DNA from: Elusimicrobiota bacterium
GTDB lineage: Bacteria > Elusimicrobiota > Elusimicrobia > FEN-1173
Reading direction: 5' to 3'
Assembly: GCA_003158755.1 (NCBI GenBank)
Contig: PMLF01000065.1
Span: 1 to 19,200 of the forward strand
DNA length: 19,200 nucleotides
The notes under the pieces are model-generated. The model had not been told where the DNA came from and made no database searches. It saw nothing but the letters and a program-made list of their open reading frames with translations. The translations under genes were made by a program, and so were the position numbers. Shown piece by piece: positions 15,207 to 19,200 of the stretch (within the stretch, counting starts at the first letter, position 1; every line of letters starts with the position of its first letter).

Positions 15207-16861
15207 CACCGACGACTCAAGAATCCGTGAAGACCGATTCCCCCGCCGTCCCGTTCCGCAAGATTTTGGTGGTGGACGATGAGCAGGGGATCCGCGACCT
15301 GCTTTCCTACGAACTGACGAGCCAGGGATACCATGTGACCACCGCCGCCGACGGCGAGGAGGCGGTCGCCTTGGTCGGAAAAGAAAATTTCAACGTCATC
15401 ATATCCGACGTCAAGATGCCTAAGATGGACGGTCTCGAAACCCTGGAAGCCGTCAAGAAGATCGACCCGGACGTGGAAGTCATCATGATCACGGGCTACG
15501 GCACCATCGAGACCGCCGTCACGGCTATGAAAGCCGGGGCCTACGACTTCGTCCAGAAGCCTTTCAGCAACATCCAGGAACTCTTCGCCCTGGTGGAGAA
15601 AGCCACGGAGAAAAGGGATTTGAAGGCGCTCCTGGCCGTCTACGAGGCCAGCAAGGCGGTGTTCACCTCCGTACGGACCGAGGACATGCTTTCCACGGTC
15701 ATCGGCCTCACCCGCCGGATCCTGCGGGCGGACGATGTTTCCATCATGCTGCCCGAAGAGGACGGAAAATTTTTCCGCGTGGCGGCCCAAGTGGGGGGCC
15801 GGGAATCGCGCAAAGACACCCGCGTGGCGTTGGGGGAGCGCGTGGCCGGGAAGGTCGCCCTCTCCAAGGAGCCGGTGATCATCAACGGGTCCATCGAGAA
15901 GGACTCCCGCTTTAAGGGGACGGAGCCCATGAGGGCCATCAAGTCAGCCATCGTCTATCCCTTGGTCCTCAACGGACAGGTGCTTGGGATTCTGAACGCC
16001 AACCGCATTGAGCGGGACGATCCGTTCGGCGCGGTGGACCTTCGGAGCGCGACCATCTTCGGGTCCCAGATCGCCCAGGCCCTCTTCAACTCCAAACTTT
16101 TCAAGGAATTGGAGGACAAAGCCTCCCGCCTGGAGGAAGCCTATGCCCGATTGGAGGAGGCCCAGAAGCAGCTCGTCCAGACCGAGAAGCTCGCCGCCAT
16201 CGGCCAGTTGGCGGCCGGGGTTGCCCATGAACTCAACAACCCCCTGACCGGCATCCTGGGTTTTGCCCAACTCCTCCTCCAAGAAGAAGGTCTCACCAGC
16301 CAGCAGCGGGAGGACCTTGAAAGCATCTACAAGCAGAGCCAGCGCTGCCGGACGATCATCCAGAACCTCCTTCAGTTCAGCCATCGGAAGGATCCGAGGA
16401 TGGAACCGATCGACCTGTCGCCCCTGATCGACGATACGTTGCGTTTGGTGCAATACGATTTCAAGACCTCGGGCGTAGACATCCAGGTGAAGATCCCCAA
16501 GAACCTGCCGAAAATCCTCGCGGATCCCAACCAACTCCAACAGGTTTTCCTGAACCTTTTGACCAACGCACGTCAGGCGACGGACCAGAAGAAGGGGGCG
16601 CGCATCCACGTTCTCGTCGAAGCGAAGGAGGGCGCCTTGGTCGTCGTTTTCCGCGACAACGGAATCGGCATTTCTCCGGAGAACGTGGGCAAGATCTTCG
16701 ATCCCTTCTTCACCACCAAGCCGGTCGGGAAGGGGACGGGGTTGGGATTGTCGATCACCTACGGCATCATCCAGCAGCACAAGGGAACGATCCGCGCGGA
16801 AAGCGAGCTCGGTCAAGGGACGTCTTTCATCATCACGCTCCCGGTCGTGGAGATCCCGTGA
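15203..16861 (+). CDS. Soluble REC-GAF-HisKA-HATPase hybrid histidine kinase
   Basis: A 552-residue kinase. Receiver (residues 19-135): D25/D26/E27, D69 (ISDVKMPKMDG), T97, K119 (QKPF). A GAF domain spans roughly 140-300 (KAVFTSVRTEDMLSTVIGLTRRIL, then DVSIMLPEEDG and SAIVYPLVLNGQVLGILN); it binds small ligands or acts as a redox/dimerisation sensor in other kinases. A coiled-coil linker follows (about 297-330), then the H-box H342 (GVAHELNNPLT), N451/N455 (LNLLTNARQA), D485 (DNGIGI) and GKGTGLGLS (509-517). The kinase core closely resembles that of the kinase at 10668 (shared FDPFFTTKPVGKGTGLGLS). There is no membrane segment. ATG 15203 overlaps the previous stop and follows GGAGG at 15192-15196. 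It could integrate phosphate input with an intracellular signal through GAF. Confidence 0.93.
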   Translation: MTPTTQESVKTDSPAVPFRKILVVDDEQGIRDLLSYELTSQGYHVTTAADGEEAVALVGKENFNVIISDVKMPKMDGLETLEAVKKIDPDVEVIMITGYGTIETAVTAMKAGAYDFVQKPFSNIQELFALVEKATEKRDLKALLAVYEASKAVFTSVRTEDMLSTVIGLTRRILRADDVSIMLPEEDGKFFRVAAQVGGRESRKDTRVALGERVAGKVALSKEPVIINGSIEKDSRFKGTEPMRAIKSAIVYPLVLNGQVLGILNANRIERDDPFGAVDLRSATIFGSQIAQALFNSKLFKELEDKASRLEEAYARLEEAQKQLVQTEKLAAIGQLAAGVAHELNNPLTGILGFAQLLLQEEGLTSQQREDLESIYKQSQRCRTIIQNLLQFSHRKDPRMEPIDLSPLIDDTLRLVQYDFKTSGVDIQVKIPKNLPKILADPNQLQQVFLNLLTNARQATDQKKGARIHVLVEAKEGALVVVFRDNGIGISPENVGKIFDPFFTTKPVGKGTGLGLSITYGIIQQHKGTIRAESELGQGTSFIITLPVVEIP

Positions 16862-16862
16862 C

Positions 16863-18080
16863 ATGAGCCCGACGCCGAAAGACTCGGAGGAGAAGAACCG
16901 CGCGGAGCGCGTCCTCGTCGTCGACGACGAGGAAACGATCCGGCGCATCTGCGGGCGGATCCTCCAGGAAATGGGGCTCACCGTTGTCGGGGCGGAAAAC
17001 GGCGAACGGGCGCTGGAACTCCTCAAGGAGACCCCGGTGGACATCGTCCTGACCGATCTCTCCATGCCGGTCATGGACGGCATGCGTTTGACGGAAGAGA
17101 TCCGCCGCCGGCATTCGGGCGTGGACGTCATCATTATGACCGCCTATCCGCGCTTGGAAACCGCCATCCCGCTCCTCAGGGAGGGGGCCTACGACTACAT
17201 CATCAAGCCGTTCGACAAGGATTTCCTTTCGGCGGTGGTGAACCGGTGCCTCCAGAAACGCCGCCTCTCCACCGACCTATCGAGGGAAAAAATCCTGAGG
17301 GCGGAACTGGAAGCCGCCTACCAAGAGCTGCAAAAATTAGAGAAAATGAAGGAGGCGTTCCTCTCCCGGGTGAACCACGAGCTTCGGACGCCGCTTTCTC
17401 CGGCGGTCTTGGCGCTGGAATCCTTGGAGAAGGAGGTCTCGACCCCCGCCGCCCGGCGGATGCTGCAAACGGCCCAGGTCAACTTGGGGCGCCTGCAGGA
17501 GATCGTGGAAAACCTTCTGGTGTTTGCCGAACTGCGCCGGGACAACTTCACCGGCTACGCCTCGTCGGTCGATTTGGGTAAGATGTTGGAGGGGTTGGTC
17601 GCCCGCTATCGGGCGACGGCGCAGGAGAAGGAGGTCCGCGTTGAACTGGCGGTCGACGAGGATTCTCGGGAGGTGTGGGGATCCCCGAAGCTATTGGAGA
17701 CCGCCTTCAAGCACCTCCTCTTGAACGCGATCCAATTCAACCGGAAGGGAGGGAGCGTTCGCGTCAACGTCCGGCGCGTCGGGACTCGGACCCATGTCCT
17801 CTTCGAGGACTCGGGCATCGGCATTCCCAAGAGCCTCCAAGCGCGCATTTTCGACAGCTTTTATCAGGTGGCGGAATACCTGACGCGGGAAGTCGGCGGG
17901 TTGGGTCTGGGCTTGGCCATCGTCCGCCGCGTGGTCGAGGCCCACGGAGGGACGATCCGCGCCGAATCCGACGGCGAGACGGGCAGCGTCTTCCACGTCG
18001 AGCTGCCTTATCGCGACCCCTTCATCGACCGAATTATTGATACGATACAGAAGACGTCGGAGCCATCCAAGGATTCATAA
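16863..18080 (+). CDS. Soluble REC-HisKA-HATPase hybrid histidine kinase
   Basis: A 405-residue kinase beginning 1 nt after the previous stop. Receiver: D21/D22/E23, D65 (LTDLSMPVMDG), T93, K115 (IKPF). A charged coiled-coil linker (about 136-165) precedes H172 (RVNHELRTPLSP). The ATPase domain has N288 (HLLLNAIQFN), D316 (DSGIGI) and GGLGLGL (345-351). The N-box has only one canonical Asn. The H-box reads VNHELRTPLS, a variant of the common MSHELRTPLN. A C-terminal tail of about 22 residues lies beyond the ATPase fold. It has the same domain layout as the kinase at 13651 but is not a close duplicate. The receiver implies phosphate input and the kinase core output to another receiver, a typical relay node. 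Confidence 0.92.
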   Translation: MSPTPKDSEEKNRAERVLVVDDEETIRRICGRILQEMGLTVVGAENGERALELLKETPVDIVLTDLSMPVMDGMRLTEEIRRRHSGVDVIIMTAYPRLETAIPLLREGAYDYIIKPFDKDFLSAVVNRCLQKRRLSTDLSREKILRAELEAAYQELQKLEKMKEAFLSRVNHELRTPLSPAVLALESLEKEVSTPAARRMLQTAQVNLGRLQEIVENLLVFAELRRDNFTGYASSVDLGKMLEGLVARYRATAQEKEVRVELAVDEDSREVWGSPKLLETAFKHLLLNAIQFNRKGGSVRVNVRRVGTRTHVLFEDSGIGIPKSLQARIFDSFYQVAEYLTREVGGLGLGLAIVRRVVEAHGGTIRAESDGETGSVFHVELPYRDPFIDRIIDTIQKTSEPSKDS

Positions 18081-18081
18081 A

Positions 18082-18456
18082 ATGCCCAAGAAGATCCTCG
18101 TGATCGATGACAACAAAGAGACGGTGATGAGCCTGAACTTCGCCCTCGAGAAGGCGGGGTACCAGGTCGACTACGCCTACGACGGCCAGGAAGGGTACCT
18201 CAAGGCCATCGAGTTCATGCCCGACCTCATCATCCTCGACATCATGATGCCCGTCATGGACGGTTTCACGATGAACCGGCACTTGAAGGAGAACCCCCAG
18301 ACCCGCTCCATTCCGGTCGTGATCATCACGGCCAAAAGCGGGGCGGCGCCCCCGCCGGCCGACCGTCCCGAAATGAAAGTGGACGCTTACTTAAGGAAGC
18401 CGTTTTTCTTCAACGAAATATTGATGAAAATCCGCGACATCCTGAAAGAAAAATGA
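18082..18456 (+). CDS. Single-domain response regulator with proline-rich alpha4 region
   Basis: A 124-residue receiver. D9/D10, phosphoacceptor D53 (ILDIMMPVMDG), T83 and K106 (RKPF) are all present. The span T83-K106 is nearly normal in length, but what should be alpha4 reads KSGAAPPPADRPEMKVD, so a flexible loop probably replaces the helix that commonly contacts partners. AAGGA at 18069-18073 supports the ATG. It starts 1 nt after the preceding stop and overlaps the following kinase start (ATGA), which makes that kinase its likely donor. There is no output domain. Confidence 0.92.
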   Translation: MPKKILVIDDNKETVMSLNFALEKAGYQVDYAYDGQEGYLKAIEFMPDLIILDIMMPVMDGFTMNRHLKENPQTRSIPVVIITAKSGAAPPPADRPEMKVDAYLRKPFFFNEILMKIRDILKEK

Positions 18457-19200
18457 ACGAGGTCTCCCTCAACGCCGTCCGAACTCCGGCCTTCTGGGAC
18501 ATCCGGTCCCGGTATGAGATCGTTTTTTCCGTTTTCCTCCTCATGCTGGCGTTCCTGTTCCGGGACCTGCCCAGCATCGTTTACCCGGACATCCTCTTCG
18601 TCTTCCTTATTTTCCTTGCGTTCAATCTGCTGTACAACCGGTTCTTGAGACAAAAGGTCCGGTCTTCTCCCCTCGCCTACAGCCCCGTGTTCGTGAACGG
18701 GATACTGATCACCTGGGCGATGCATTATTCCGGCGGCTCGTCGTCCTATTTGTGGGTGATGTACCTGTTGCCTATTTTTACCGCCTGTCTTTTGTACGAC
18801 GCGCGCGGAATTGTCCTGTCAACATTCTATGTGCTGGTGTTATATCTGTCGATCTACGGACAGGGTATTTGGGCTTTGGACGGCATCGAGGGACTTCAGT
18901 TCTTCGGGAAAATATCCTTGCTGGTCCTGTCGGCAGCGGTGACGTCGCGTCTGGCCTCCGCGGAGCGTGCGGCCGAGGCCTCGGCGTCGGCTCAGAGGCG
19001 GGGGTATGAAGCATCCATGGGACGGTTGTGGGGGGAGTCTCCGGGGGGAGGGGAGTCGGGAACTTCCCTCTTGACGGTGGCCGTCCACGAGGTCAATACG
19101 GCCCTCGCCGTCATTTTGGGAAGTTCTCAACTCCTCCGTTCCCAAGTGGAAGGCGACGAGGAAAGCCGCGAGGACTTGTCTCGAATCGACTCCTCGGTCC
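18453..19200 (+). CDS. Multi-TM sensor histidine kinase, 3'-truncated by the window end
   Basis: The frame opens at ATG 18453 (ATGA overlap with the receiver stop) and stays open to the window end for 249 codons. Residues 20-166 are strongly hydrophobic, with about five or six membrane segments (roughly 21-37, 43-61, 79-92, 98-116, 119-138, 150-166) and short loops, including the HYSGGSSSYLWVMYLLPIF segment seen in integral-membrane sensor modules. A short Ala/Glu/Ser-rich linker follows. The HisKA H-box contains H212 in the sequence VAVHEVNTALAVILGSSQLL, a variant of HEL(N/R)xPL. The ATPase domain would lie beyond 19200. Signal type is unknown; without a large periplasmic domain, a membrane or lipid-soluble stimulus is plausible. 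That it is a kinase rests mainly on the H-box and context. Confidence 0.82.
   Translation, partial: MNEVSLNAVRTPAFWDIRSRYEIVFSVFLLMLAFLFRDLPSIVYPDILFVFLIFLAFNLLYNRFLRQKVRSSPLAYSPVFVNGILITWAMHYSGGSSSYLWVMYLLPIFTACLLYDARGIVLSTFYVLVLYLSIYGQGIWALDGIEGLQFFGKISLLVLSAAVTSRLASAERAAEASASAQRRGYEASMGRLWGESPGGGESGTSLLTVAVHEVNTALAVILGSSQLLRSQVEGDEESREDLSRIDSSV

Noticed and set aside
15944..17134. Minus-strand open frame of about 400 codons across two kinase genes
   Set aside because: It spans the junction of two well-supported + strand kinases and has no recognisable protein features.

Overview
The window is GC-rich, nearly gap-free, and every gene I can support lies on the + strand. It encodes a secreted (Sec signal peptide) solute-binding protein without a lipobox, membrane-bound sensor kinases, an AddAB-type recombination nuclease and a tRNA-Leu whose CCA end is not encoded. 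This fits a Gram-negative, deltaproteobacterium-like or uncultured lineage. No ribosomal RNA or other lineage marker is present, so the organism cannot be named from this sequence.

Layout. Positions 1-171 hold a palindromic repeat and no gene. Positions 172-2018 hold a lone arginine N-succinyltransferase (astA-like) followed by two stand-alone receiver proteins. Positions 2019-2331 are intergenic: a long A/T-rich inverted repeat, a tRNA-Leu(UAA) and a perfect 10-bp hairpin that ends at the ribosome binding site of the next gene. Positions 2332-9008 encode AddB and AddA (overlapping ATGA), the two subunits of a helicase-nuclease for double-strand-break processing.

Positions 9143-19200 are the striking part: ten consecutive genes, running off the window edge, that look like one signalling operon. 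They are an HTH-REC protein with an excisionase/MerR-type DNA-binding domain in front of the receiver; a periplasmic ABC-type substrate-binding protein; a two-TM HAMP-PAS histidine kinase; a single receiver; a tandem REC-REC protein whose first receiver has lost its phosphoacceptor Asp; a REC-kinase; a single receiver; a REC-GAF-kinase; a REC-kinase; a single receiver; and a multi-TM kinase cut by the window end. Six of the nine junctions between these genes are 4-nt ATGA/GTGA overlaps, two have a 1-nt gap or almost none, and the rest are 9-13 nt. With the two upstream receivers the window holds 11 receiver domains and 5 kinases but only one recognisable DNA-binding output.

My inference is that the substrate-binding protein and the kinase directly after it form an extracellular ligand sensor. 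The soluble REC-kinases and single receivers would form a branched phosphorelay or integration layer, and the HTH-REC protein would be the likely transcriptional output. The partnerships are inferred from gene order only.
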